A DNA stretch of 64,000 bases from Shewanella sp. VB17. Lineage in GTDB: Bacteria > Pseudomonadota > Gammaproteobacteria > Enterobacterales > Shewanellaceae. How positions within the stretch are numbered: position 1 is the stretch's first letter; each line of letters begins with the position of its first letter. The notes beneath the pieces were generated by a model. That model was not told where the DNA came from. It did not search any database and saw only the letters and a list, made by a program, of their open reading frames with translations. The position numbers and the translations under genes were made by a program. Shown here piece by piece: positions 44,838 through 52,448 of the stretch. The stretch covers positions 3,410,001 through 3,474,000 of the forward strand of contig NZ_JABRVS010000001.1 in NCBI RefSeq assembly GCF_013248905.1. The letters are read 5' to 3'.

Positions 44838-45452
44838 ATGACAAAAAAATGGGTCTTTAACGCGTTAGTACAATCAAATAACGATCCGATTGGCTTGCTC
44901 GCTTACGCACTGTATAAATTCCGTAAAGATGAAATTGCCAAGGCCCTAGGTAATAAAGGAAAAAGCGGCCCTGAAATCGCTAAACGACTAGAAAACTTCC
45001 ATGATGACACTCTGTGTTCACAAACTGCCCTTGATGATTTTCGCTCCAAAGCCATTAGAATGGCTAATCTTATTGGTGAAACATTATCAAAAGAAACTAT
45101 TGAGGAATACCAAAATAAATCGACAATTCTCGAACAAGATAGAAAACAACTTGAGAAAGAACAGAACGAATTCAATAAAATACTCAGTAAAGAACAAACA
45201 AAACTTAAAAATGAGTTATTAGACAAGTTTAAAACAGTGGTGAACGATACGCCGAAAAAAAGCAATACACGCAAGTGTATTGATTGGATTGCAGGTGGTT
45301 TTTCAGGGATAGTCGCTCAAATTATTGTCTTAGTGTTTACCTTTGGCGTCTTGTCTATTTACACTGGCAGCAGTGAAAAACTGGCAAAAAGTTTCGCACA
45401 AGGTATCGTCTCATCAATGACTGCATCACCGGCATTTGTTACCACTAAATAA
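44838..45452 (+). CDS. Hypothetical coiled-coil membrane protein next to IS66 remnant
   Basis: A 204-residue protein. Residues 1-70 are a compact helical domain (WVFNALVQSNNDPIGLLAYA, YKFRKDEIAKALGNKGKSGP). Residues 85-140 form a charged coiled coil rich in Lys, Glu and Gln. A single membrane helix follows near 150-177 (GIVAQIIVLVFTFGVLSIYT), and about 27 residues trail after it. I do not recognise the family. The layout suggests a membrane-tethered oligomer. Position beside an IS relic and low GC suggest horizontal gain. Confidence 0.65.
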   Translation: MTKKWVFNALVQSNNDPIGLLAYALYKFRKDEIAKALGNKGKSGPEIAKRLENFHDDTLCSQTALDDFRSKAIRMANLIGETLSKETIEEYQNKSTILEQDRKQLEKEQNEFNKILSKEQTKLKNELLDKFKTVVNDTPKKSNTRKCIDWIAGGFSGIVAQIIVLVFTFGVLSIYTGSSEKLAKSFAQGIVSSMTASPAFVTTK

Positions 45453-45583
45453 TGTACTCATTACGAATAAAAGGCTTGATCAGTATGTAGATACTTACCC
45501 CATAAACCTGATCCCCGATCACAATGAAAATAGTGTAAACTAGCCTCCACTACCTCATACTGCCAGAACACATTAACCCCTCT

Positions 45584-46456
45584 ATGAACCCAATGCCCCC
45601 CAACAAAATTGAAAGCCACGTTACTGTGACATCAAGCGAAGATAATGCCGCTTCTGTGCTTGCAAAAGCAAGCAAACTCTCTAAACAGCAAATCAAACAG
45701 GCCATGACAAAAGGGGCGGTATGGCATACTCGCCAACAGCATACATCACGCCTTAGACGGGGAAAGAAAGCGCTAAAAATAGGTGATGAGCTACATCTTT
45801 ATTACAATCAACAGGTGTTGCAACATCAAGTCGATGATGCTGAATTAATCGCAGACTTAGATCAATATAGCCTCTGGTACAAACCCTATGGCATGCTATG
45901 CCAAGGCTCAAAATGGGGCGACCACACCACCATCAACCGCTATGCACAAACTCATTTAACGCCTGACAGACCCGCTTTTATCATTCACCGCTTAGACAGA
46001 GCAGCCACCGGACTTGTGTTGATCGGGCACACTAAACGCACCACTGCGGCATTAGCTAAGCTTTTCGAAACCAGAGCATTAGATAAATATTATCAGGTGA
46101 TTGTTGAAGGTCACTTAATCAACTTGCAGTCTGACAACCCGAGCATCACAATCAACACCCCTATAGACAACAAGCCTGCTTGTTCGCACGCCAGGCTGCT
46201 AGCCTATGATCCTCAGCAACACAGATCCATGGTTGAGGTCAAGATAGAGTCAGGCCGAAAACACCAAATCCGTATTCATATGGCCTCTATTGGCCACCCT
46301 GTTGTCGGCGATAGACTGCACGGCGTAGCGAAGGAGTCAGACGTCAATCTGCAACTCACTTCTTGTTATCTTAAATTCGCTTGCCCTATCACAGGTAAGC
46401 GCAAAGAGTTTGTACTGCCCGACCGATTACGGCCAACACTGACATCCTTAATATAA
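45584..46456 (+). CDS. RluA-family pseudouridine synthase
   Basis: A 290-residue RNA-modifying enzyme that isomerises uridine in rRNA or tRNA. The catalytic aspartate is in FIIHRLDRAATGLVLIGHTK near residue 139. Other family segments are DQYSLWYKPYGMLCQGSKWG and KIESGRKHQIRIHMASIGHP. The N-terminal 70 residues resemble an S4-like RNA-binding domain. The target position is unknown. Its stop is 34 bases from the convergent IclR gene. Confidence 0.92.
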   Translation: MNPMPPNKIESHVTVTSSEDNAASVLAKASKLSKQQIKQAMTKGAVWHTRQQHTSRLRRGKKALKIGDELHLYYNQQVLQHQVDDAELIADLDQYSLWYKPYGMLCQGSKWGDHTTINRYAQTHLTPDRPAFIIHRLDRAATGLVLIGHTKRTTAALAKLFETRALDKYYQVIVEGHLINLQSDNPSITINTPIDNKPACSHARLLAYDPQQHRSMVEVKIESGRKHQIRIHMASIGHPVVGDRLHGVAKESDVNLQLTSCYLKFACPITGKRKEFVLPDRLRPTLTSLI

Positions 46457-46490
46457 TGTCATCTCACCCCCCAAGCAGTATGACTACCAT

Positions 46491-47300
46491 CTATACCTGT
46501 GCAGGCCAACTTTCGGCTTCAATGGCCGCTAACGCACTCGCTGCGCGTTGCAAAGCAGGTAAAAAATGCAAGGCACTTTCTGGCTTTAAACGCATCATGG
46601 GAGCTTGTATCGCTAAGCATAAATTCGCCCGACCAGTAGGTGCTGGCACCAAAACAGCAACACACAACAACCCCGGTAAATACTCTTCATTATCAATGGC
46701 ATAGCCCGCATTCTTTACGTTGTCTATCTCAGTTTCTAACGCATTAATATCTACAATAGTTTTTTCTGTGTACTGAGTTAATGCCACGTGAGTCAATAAT
46801 CTTTTGCGCTGGGAAGTGCTCATTTCAGACAAAAATAATTTTCCACTTGCCGAACAATGCACCGGCACTCTGGAGCCTGAATGCAAATAAAATCTCAATG
46901 GAGCAGCCGTTTCTATCCTATCAAGGTAAACAATTTCACCACCGGATAACGCGGTAATGTTGCAACTCTCACCTACGTCATCAACAAGTTGACGTAACAC
47001 AGTTCGTCTCGCACTATGAGTCGTATTATTTAACAACAATTGCTCTGCCAATCTTCGTAATCGACCACCGGTACTGTAATGGCGCTCATCACCATCACGT
47101 TGAATAATACCTGCTGCTTCAAGTTGTTGCAGCATTCTGTGTAAGGTGGGTTTAGGTAAACCAGTCTCTTCGACCAGTCCCTGCAATGAAAAAAACTCAT
47201 CTCTTTGTGCAATCACTTCCAGTAATGAAAAAAGACGCAAGGTAGGTGTATCGCCATTGACTCGAGCAGAGTTAGTTTGATCACTTTGAGATCCTTTCAT
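46491..47300 (-). CDS. IclR-family transcriptional regulator of the sulfonate cluster
   Basis: A 269-residue regulator. The N-terminal winged helix (TPTLRLFSLLEVIAQRDEFF, LVEETGLPKPTLHRMLQQLE) precedes the IclR effector-binding domain from about residue 90 (GESCNITALSGGEIVYLDRI, PVHCSASGKLFLSEM, and the ligand-site end AIQAPMMRLKPE). IclR proteins are typical regulators of sulfonate genes, for example for isethionate or taurine in other bacteria. ATG 47300 has a GGGG site just upstream; ATG 47336 is an alternative. It is divergent from pta. Candidate operators lie near pta, xsc and tauX. Probably senses a sulfonate or an intermediate. Confidence 0.9.
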   Translation of the reverse strand: MKGSQSDQTNSARVNGDTPTLRLFSLLEVIAQRDEFFSLQGLVEETGLPKPTLHRMLQQLEAAGIIQRDGDERHYSTGGRLRRLAEQLLLNNTTHSARRTVLRQLVDDVGESCNITALSGGEIVYLDRIETAAPLRFYLHSGSRVPVHCSASGKLFLSEMSTSQRKRLLTHVALTQYTEKTIVDINALETEIDNVKNAGYAIDNEEYLPGLLCVAVLVPAPTGRANLCLAIQAPMMRLKPESALHFLPALQRAASALAAIEAESWPAQV

Positions 47301-47365
47301 ATATCCCCATTTTGGTTTATCACAGATGAGAGCCATAGATTATAACGACTTTTTTTGATAATTCA

Positions 47366-47395
47366 TTGACGTTAATGGTATATAGCACATACTAT
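47366..47395 (+). promoter_or_regulatory. Predicted pta promoter
   Basis: TTGACG (47366-47371) and TACTAT (47390-47395) are 18 bases apart, about 150 bases before the pta ATG. Confidence 0.5.
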
Positions 47396-47415
47396 CACAA
47401 ACAAATCACAATTAA

Positions 47416-47432
47416 TGGAACTTTTTGTCTCA
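47416..47432 (+). promoter_or_regulatory. Candidate IclR operator upstream of pta
   Basis: TGGAACTTTTTGTCTCA at 47416-47432 agrees at 12 of 17 bases with the site before xsc, differing only by transitions. It starts about 14 bases after the likely transcription start. Confidence 0.4.
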
Positions 47433-47541
47433 CTTACATGTTTGAGATGAATTTAATTCTTAATCCTATAGCAAGTAATGCTTAACATTGATTTCAAAGC
47501 AAGGATGGCCATTTCGCCTCAACGATAAGAAGAGCATAAAT

Positions 47542-48600
47542 ATGAAAGTGATTGACAAAATAATTGAACAAGCACGCCTTTCTCCCCGAACCATCGTGTT
47601 ATGTGAAAGTGATGATCAACGCATTGTTCAAGCCGCGTTACGTGCAAGTGAAGAAGGCATTGCAAACATCATCTTAGTGGGGAAAATTGACACCATTTCT
47701 CAATTAATCACTGACAACCACAGTAAGATGTTACTCAATGGGATCACGGTCATTGACCCTGCTCACTCACCTCTGATTGATGAATTTAGTCAGGCACTTT
47801 TTGCTAAAAGAAAGCACAAAGGAATGACCTTAACCACCGCACAGCAAGAGGTCCATAAACCGCTGTGCTTTGCTAATCTCTTGGTGGATCTCGGCTATGC
47901 CGATGGCTCTGTGGCAGGTGCGGTAAATAATACTGCAGACGTGGTTCGTAGTGCGATTCAAGTGATCGGGATTAGCCCTCAAGCTAAGTTGGTGTCGAGC
48001 TTTTTTCTAATGATCATGTGCCAGCCATTTCATCAACTTAAAGGGGGGATCATTTTTTCTGATTGTGGGCTGGTTATCGACCCAAACGCCGAAGAGCTGG
48101 CTGACATCGCTATGGCTGCAGCTCGCAATGCTCAAGCCTTACTCGGTGAAGACCCAAAAGTCGCCATGTTGTCGTTTTCGACCAATGGTAGCGCTAAACA
48201 TTCAGCCGTCGATAAAGTGGTCAACGCCTCAAATATTGTCAAAGCGGCCATGCCTAACTTAGCCATAGACGCTGATGTTCAACTCGATGCAGCAATTGTT
48301 GCCGATATTGCCGAGAAAAAAGGCCCTAATTCCAAAGTGAAAGGCCAGTCAAATGTATTAATATTTCCCAATCTAGAGGCCGGTAATATCGGTTATAAAC
48401 TGGCTGAGAGAATGGCTCAAGCTCTCGCAATTGGTCCTCTACTCCAAGGATTAGCAAAACCTGCCAATGATCTGTCTCGTGGCTGTAATGCCAACGACAT
48501 CTTTTTAGTCATTGCGGTAACGGTAGTACAAGCACAAGCATTGACACCTGTAACGCCAAGAGATCAACTGACACCTATCGCAATACCATTACACTCGTGA
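47542..48600 (+). CDS. pta: Phosphate acetyltransferase
   Basis: A 352-residue short-form Pta that converts acetyl phosphate and CoA to acetyl-CoA. The catalytic-domain motifs LLVDLGYADGSVAGAVNNTA, LSFSTNGSAKHSAVDKVVNA, and GQSNVLIFPNLEAGNIGYKL are family hallmarks. It lacks the regulatory N-terminal domains of the long E. coli Pta, as is usual for Pta in sulfonate clusters. It handles the acetyl phosphate released by Xsc. ATG 47542 is preferred with AGAAGAG upstream. The TauE-like gene follows 52 bases later in the same direction. Confidence 0.94.
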   Translation: MKVIDKIIEQARLSPRTIVLCESDDQRIVQAALRASEEGIANIILVGKIDTISQLITDNHSKMLLNGITVIDPAHSPLIDEFSQALFAKRKHKGMTLTTAQQEVHKPLCFANLLVDLGYADGSVAGAVNNTADVVRSAIQVIGISPQAKLVSSFFLMIMCQPFHQLKGGIIFSDCGLVIDPNAEELADIAMAAARNAQALLGEDPKVAMLSFSTNGSAKHSAVDKVVNASNIVKAAMPNLAIDADVQLDAAIVADIAEKKGPNSKVKGQSNVLIFPNLEAGNIGYKLAERMAQALAIGPLLQGLAKPANDLSRGCNANDIFLVIAVTVVQAQALTPVTPRDQLTPIAIPLHS

Positions 48601-48652
48601 CACCAACTCAAGATGCAGAGTTGAGCATATTATATCATCAACGGAGAGAGCG

Positions 48653-49414
48653 ATGACAAGTACCGTAGTTTTACTGTTGTTAATCATTGTCGTCGGTACT
48701 TATTTTCAAACCGCTACGGGCTTTGGTCTGGGGATCATCGTCACCGGTGCCACCACAGCATTTGGACTGGCAGACCTTAATTTTATCGCTGCTGTGGTCA
48801 GTTTAATCACGTTAGTTAATTGCGCGTTTTCTCTACCTGGTTGCCTCAAACAACTAGATTGGCGCGCCATGTGCGCTGCTGGAATCGCGGTATGTCCAGG
48901 GGTCATTATTGGGGTGGTATTACTTGCTTACTTAAGCGATTTTGCAACTAACATACTGCAAATTTTACTCGGGATTATGATCATAATCAGTGGCGTAAGC
49001 TCGATGCTCAGTGCAAAAAACCGTGAACATCAATCTCGTAGTCATGACGCCAGTTTTTTCGTCAGTGGCCTTGCATCGGGCTTTACTGGTGGCTTATTTG
49101 GCATTGCGGGACCACCACTGGTCTTTCACTTTTATCGTCAGCCTTTTTCCATCGTCACTATTCGTAACATGCTACTTATGTTATTTGCCTGCATTTGTGC
49201 AATTCGCAGTGGCTACCTCGCATTTTATGGTCTCCTCACCGATGAGATCTTAATACTATCAGTATTCGCTATCCCATTAGTTTCTGTTACCACTTTACTG
49301 GTGCGGCGTTTTCCGCCAGCTTTAAGCCCCCAGCACATGCGCTATGTGGTGTTTACTTTATTAATACTAATTGGCGGGCATCTGCTGATATCAGGTCTAT
49401 GGTCTCTGCTGTAA
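48653..49414 (+). CDS. TauE/SafE-family sulfite exporter
   Basis: A 253-residue inner-membrane protein with about eight helices of the TauE/SafE (former DUF81) family. Marks include TYFQTATGFGLGIIVTGATT and FVSGLASGFTGGLFGIAGPP. In taurine and isethionate clusters such proteins export sulfite made by Xsc, which fits here because it follows pta and precedes xsc. Family members also export other organosulfur compounds. GGAGAG precedes the ATG. The 3' end overlaps the convergent CobT-like gene by 18 bases. Confidence 0.9.
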   Translation: MTSTVVLLLLIIVVGTYFQTATGFGLGIIVTGATTAFGLADLNFIAAVVSLITLVNCAFSLPGCLKQLDWRAMCAAGIAVCPGVIIGVVLLAYLSDFATNILQILLGIMIIISGVSSMLSAKNREHQSRSHDASFFVSGLASGFTGGLFGIAGPPLVFHFYRQPFSIVTIRNMLLMLFACICAIRSGYLAFYGLLTDEILILSVFAIPLVSVTTLLVRRFPPALSPQHMRYVVFTLLILIGGHLLISGLWSLL

Positions 49415-51208
49415 CTTGGTGATCATCTCAATCACCTGAGTAAACATAGCCGCATTAAGCGCCTGTGTTAGATCCATGCCCAAATTGTTAGGATAATAAG
49501 GACTCAAGTCAATTCCCACCCCTAACCCCACGATATCCACCCCAGCTCTTTGTTGCTCAGCAACTACCGCTTTGAGATGATTATCGAGATAATACGTATC
49601 GTTTGCTTGATTCGTTGCCGTATCCATAGGGCAACCATCAGAGATCACCACTAAAATTTTGCGTGTAGACTCCTGGGTTAACAGTCGCTGACAGGCCCAT
49701 TGCACCGCTTCTCCATCTATTCCTTCGCGAAATAAATCCAATTTAAACATGGAAGCCAACCCCAATCGTGCACGCCTCCAACTTTGTTTTGCGTGTTTAA
49801 AGATCAAATGCCACACTGGATTTAAGCGGCCAGGATCCGTTGGACAACCTTGCCTGCGCCATTGTTTCAGTGCAGCTCCCCCATTCCAAGCCCCAGTGGT
49901 AAACCCTAAGACTTCGGTGGCGGTACCCGCCATATCAAATGCACGTACTAAAATATCAAGTACTGTTGCCACTTGCCTAATATGCGTCTTCATCGAACCT
50001 GAACAATCGACTAAAAAACTCACATGACAATCAATGTTAGGTTTAGCATCAGCTTGATAGAAGAGGGCTGTCTCACTTGGTGAGCTAATTAATAAAGGTA
50101 AGCGTCCGCCATCGATATACCCTTCATCTCTCGATGATCGCCAATCATCAACTTTAAGTCGACTCAATCTGGTTGAGATTTGACGCGCCAATTGATTAAT
50201 ATTAATTTTCTGTTGCGCAACCAGCTTATCAAGCTGATCCCTATATTCCTGCAGTAACTCAATACGAACGAGATTAGCAGGAAATATCACCTTATCAAAT
50301 TGAGTGGTAAACACCTGATAAACCTGACTCGCTGCAACAAGAACACGACTGGTACCCGTATTGACGATGGGAAATTCAACACTCTCATGGTTCTCAATTT
50401 CAAGTAAAATCGTAAAACCCTTGACCACTTTATCACGATTATCTCTTTGTTCATCAGCCGTTAATTCGCATGATTCCACTTCAATCATCGACTCAATAAT
50501 ACTGGCAATATCCAGTGCATAATCCCCATACAGGCTTTGATCATGTCGACTTTGACGTAAACCAGATAGTTGGGTACCTATGGAGGTGGCAAGCGCCAAA
50601 CGCGTGTGTTCTATCACGCTTTCTGTTTCAGCAAGCACAGCTTGAGCCATTAATTTTGCTCTACTTACCTGCCCTAAGGTATAAAGCAGTATACCTATCG
50701 CTGTATTGGTGAGCCCTGAATAATAGAAACTCTGTGACCAATGCGTAAATAAGCTATCAACATTGAACCTCATTCCAGGCCATTGTCTTGGGATCAGGCT
50801 TTCCACTCTAAATTGCTCTAACATTTCATACACGAGTGCCGCTATTTGCGTGGCAGGTTGGCGACTCTGGTGCACATTAAGATCTGAATAGAGCAGCCTT
50901 AATGACAATGCATCGATTCTGCCTCGTGGATCGGGGGCTAATGTTACTGCTATGGGGGGTAAATTAACCTCTTTTTCCAGTTCATGGCATGCAGTCTTTG
51001 ACCAATACACCTGTATATGTGGCGCATAAAATGGCATGACACGCGTATGGCTATAAAGTGTAAAATTACGATACGAATAAGCCATTGGTAAGCCCGTTTG
51101 AGCATCACATTGACTGCTGAAAGTGTTTAGCAAAGCAGTGGCCACTTTATCCGTTTTTTTAGCGTGTTCTTCACGCTGAACAGCATCTACTATATTGAAA
51201 AAAGTCAT
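49397..51208 (-). CDS. CobT-like VWA-domain protein
   Basis: A 603-residue cytoplasmic protein. The C-terminal 210 residues are a VWA domain close to cobaltochelatase CobT. The MIDAS motif is FLVDCSGSM near residue 401. CobT-like blocks are EVLGFTTGAWNGGAALKQW, PGRLNPVWHLIFKHAKQSW and IDGEALxWA-like EGIDGEAVQWACQRLLTQES, then LVVISDGCPMD. The N-terminal 390 residues resemble CobT weakly. It sits 4 bases downstream of the CobS-like gene. ATG 51208 is preferred over a TTG at 51220. Because no CobN gene is present, it is probably not a cobaltochelatase subunit; a partner role in protein maturation is inferred. Confidence 0.88.
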   Translation of the reverse strand: MTFFNIVDAVQREEHAKKTDKVATALLNTFSSQCDAQTGLPMAYSYRNFTLYSHTRVMPFYAPHIQVYWSKTACHELEKEVNLPPIAVTLAPDPRGRIDALSLRLLYSDLNVHQSRQPATQIAALVYEMLEQFRVESLIPRQWPGMRFNVDSLFTHWSQSFYYSGLTNTAIGILLYTLGQVSRAKLMAQAVLAETESVIEHTRLALATSIGTQLSGLRQSRHDQSLYGDYALDIASIIESMIEVESCELTADEQRDNRDKVVKGFTILLEIENHESVEFPIVNTGTSRVLVAASQVYQVFTTQFDKVIFPANLVRIELLQEYRDQLDKLVAQQKININQLARQISTRLSRLKVDDWRSSRDEGYIDGGRLPLLISSPSETALFYQADAKPNIDCHVSFLVDCSGSMKTHIRQVATVLDILVRAFDMAGTATEVLGFTTGAWNGGAALKQWRRQGCPTDPGRLNPVWHLIFKHAKQSWRRARLGLASMFKLDLFREGIDGEAVQWACQRLLTQESTRKILVVISDGCPMDTATNQANDTYYLDNHLKAVVAEQQRAGVDIVGLGVGIDLSPYYPNNLGMDLTQALNAAMFTQVIEMITKLQQRP

Positions 51209-51212
51209 TATC

Positions 51213-52181
51213 TTACTCAATTAAGCTCAATTCTTGTGTAAAACACCGCTGAAAATATTCAGCAACTAGCCCTTTCTCTTGCTGTTCACATTTATTCAAA
51301 AAAGACAGCCTAAAGGCCAAATGAAGATCATCAAATATGTCATAATTCTCTGCCCAAGTGATCACTGTACGAGGCGACATCAAGGTAGACAGTTCTCCTG
51401 CAACAAAGCCTTTTCTGGTCAAGTTAGCTAATGACACCATTGCATCGATTAAACTTCGACACTCCCCTTTTAAATTAGTCACTTGATCTAATACCATGCT
51501 CACTTCCTCATCCTGAGGTAAATAGTTAAGCGATGCTAAAATATTCCAGCGATCAATTTGCGCATGGTTCAATACTTGGACACCACGATACATACCAGAA
51601 AAATCCCCTTGCCCTATGGTATTGGCTGTCGCAAATAAACGAAAATCGGCATGAGGAGAAATCACTTTATTCTTATCTAATAATGTCAGTTTTCCATCCC
51701 GCTCCAAAATCCGTTGGATCACAAACATCACCTCTGGCCGTCCAGCATCATATTCATCAAAAATAAGTGCGATAGGGCGCTGAATAGACCAAGGTAAAAT
51801 CCCCTCTTGAAATTCAGTCACCTGCTTGCCTTCTCTAATGACGATAGTGTCTTTACCCACTAGATCTAATCGACTGATATTGCCATCTAAATTAACCCGT
51901 AAACATGGCCAATTGAGTCTCGCAGCGATTTGCTCTATATGCGTCGATTTGCCTGTGCCATGCATCCCTTGCAACATGACACGTCTGTTATGCTCAAAAC
52001 CGGCCAAAATAGCCAATGTCACTTCTTTATTAAAGTGATAACCCACATCAATGTCTGGCACATAAGCATCGGGATCCCTAAAGCCAGTAACCACTAAATC
52101 AGAATCTATGTTAAAGACTTCACGCACACTAATCTCGACCTTTATTGGATGCACAATTGATGTATTTATGGGCTCATTCAT
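51213..52181 (-). CDS. CobS-like MoxR-type AAA+ ATPase
   Basis: A 322-residue AAA+ ATPase very like the cobaltochelatase subunit CobS. It begins near VREVFNIDSDLVVTGF, with PDIDVGYHFNKEVTLAILAG. Walker A is LQGMHGTGKSTHIEQI with Lys near 78. Walker B is ALIFDEYDAGRPEVMFVIQR. LFATANTIGQGDFSG and a sensor-2 region near MSPRTVITWAEN follow. Such ATPases work with a VWA partner, here the adjacent CobT-like protein, to insert metals or activate enzymes. ATG 52181 is preferred. It is divergent from xsc, so the pair may share regulation with the sulfonate genes. Confidence 0.9.
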   Translation of the reverse strand: MNEPINTSIVHPIKVEISVREVFNIDSDLVVTGFRDPDAYVPDIDVGYHFNKEVTLAILAGFEHNRRVMLQGMHGTGKSTHIEQIAARLNWPCLRVNLDGNISRLDLVGKDTIVIREGKQVTEFQEGILPWSIQRPIALIFDEYDAGRPEVMFVIQRILERDGKLTLLDKNKVISPHADFRLFATANTIGQGDFSGMYRGVQVLNHAQIDRWNILASLNYLPQDEEVSMVLDQVTNLKGECRSLIDAMVSLANLTRKGFVAGELSTLMSPRTVITWAENYDIFDDLHLAFRLSFLNKCEQQEKGLVAEYFQRCFTQELSLIE

Positions 52182-52343
52182 TATATTTAATCCACTCAAC
52201 ATTTAATTTTAAATGACATGTTAACTCTTCTCATTCTGTCAATTGATGGAGATAAACCAGTGTCAATACTTACTTGCTGACCATGAAACTAACACGTAAA
52301 AACAAAAATCAGAACAAAAAGTACCATTTTATAAAATAATTGT

Positions 52344-52372
52344 TTGACAGGATGTTTTATAGCTCATAATGT
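52344..52372 (+). promoter_or_regulatory. Sigma-70 promoter of xsc
   Basis: TTGACA (52344-52349) and TAATGT (52367-52372) are spaced 17 bases apart. The transcript would start near 52380. Confidence 0.7.
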
Positions 52373-52389
52373 AAGTGCAGTTCAATTAG

Positions 52390-52406
52390 TGGAACCTTTC
52401 ATTCCA
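52390..52406 (+). promoter_or_regulatory. Candidate IclR operator upstream of xsc
   Basis: TGGAA-N7-TTCCA is a perfect dyad (52390-52406) about 10 bases after the predicted transcription start. Its arms match the known E. coli IclR consensus arms, which fits repression by the IclR protein at 46491; binding is inferred. Confidence 0.5.
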
Positions 52407-52448
52407 TAAAACAAATTTATTTGATAAGCATTAGAGGAATTACTCATT

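Noticed and set aside
46456..46704. 82-residue plus-strand frame inside the IclR gene
   Set aside because: It is antisense to a clear IclR gene and has no ribosome site; a shadow frame.
49397..52181. Reading the CobS/CobT-like pair as cobalamin biosynthesis
   Set aside because: No CobN or other corrin gene lies in the window, and the neighbours are sulfonate genes. An aerobic cobaltochelatase needs all three subunits.
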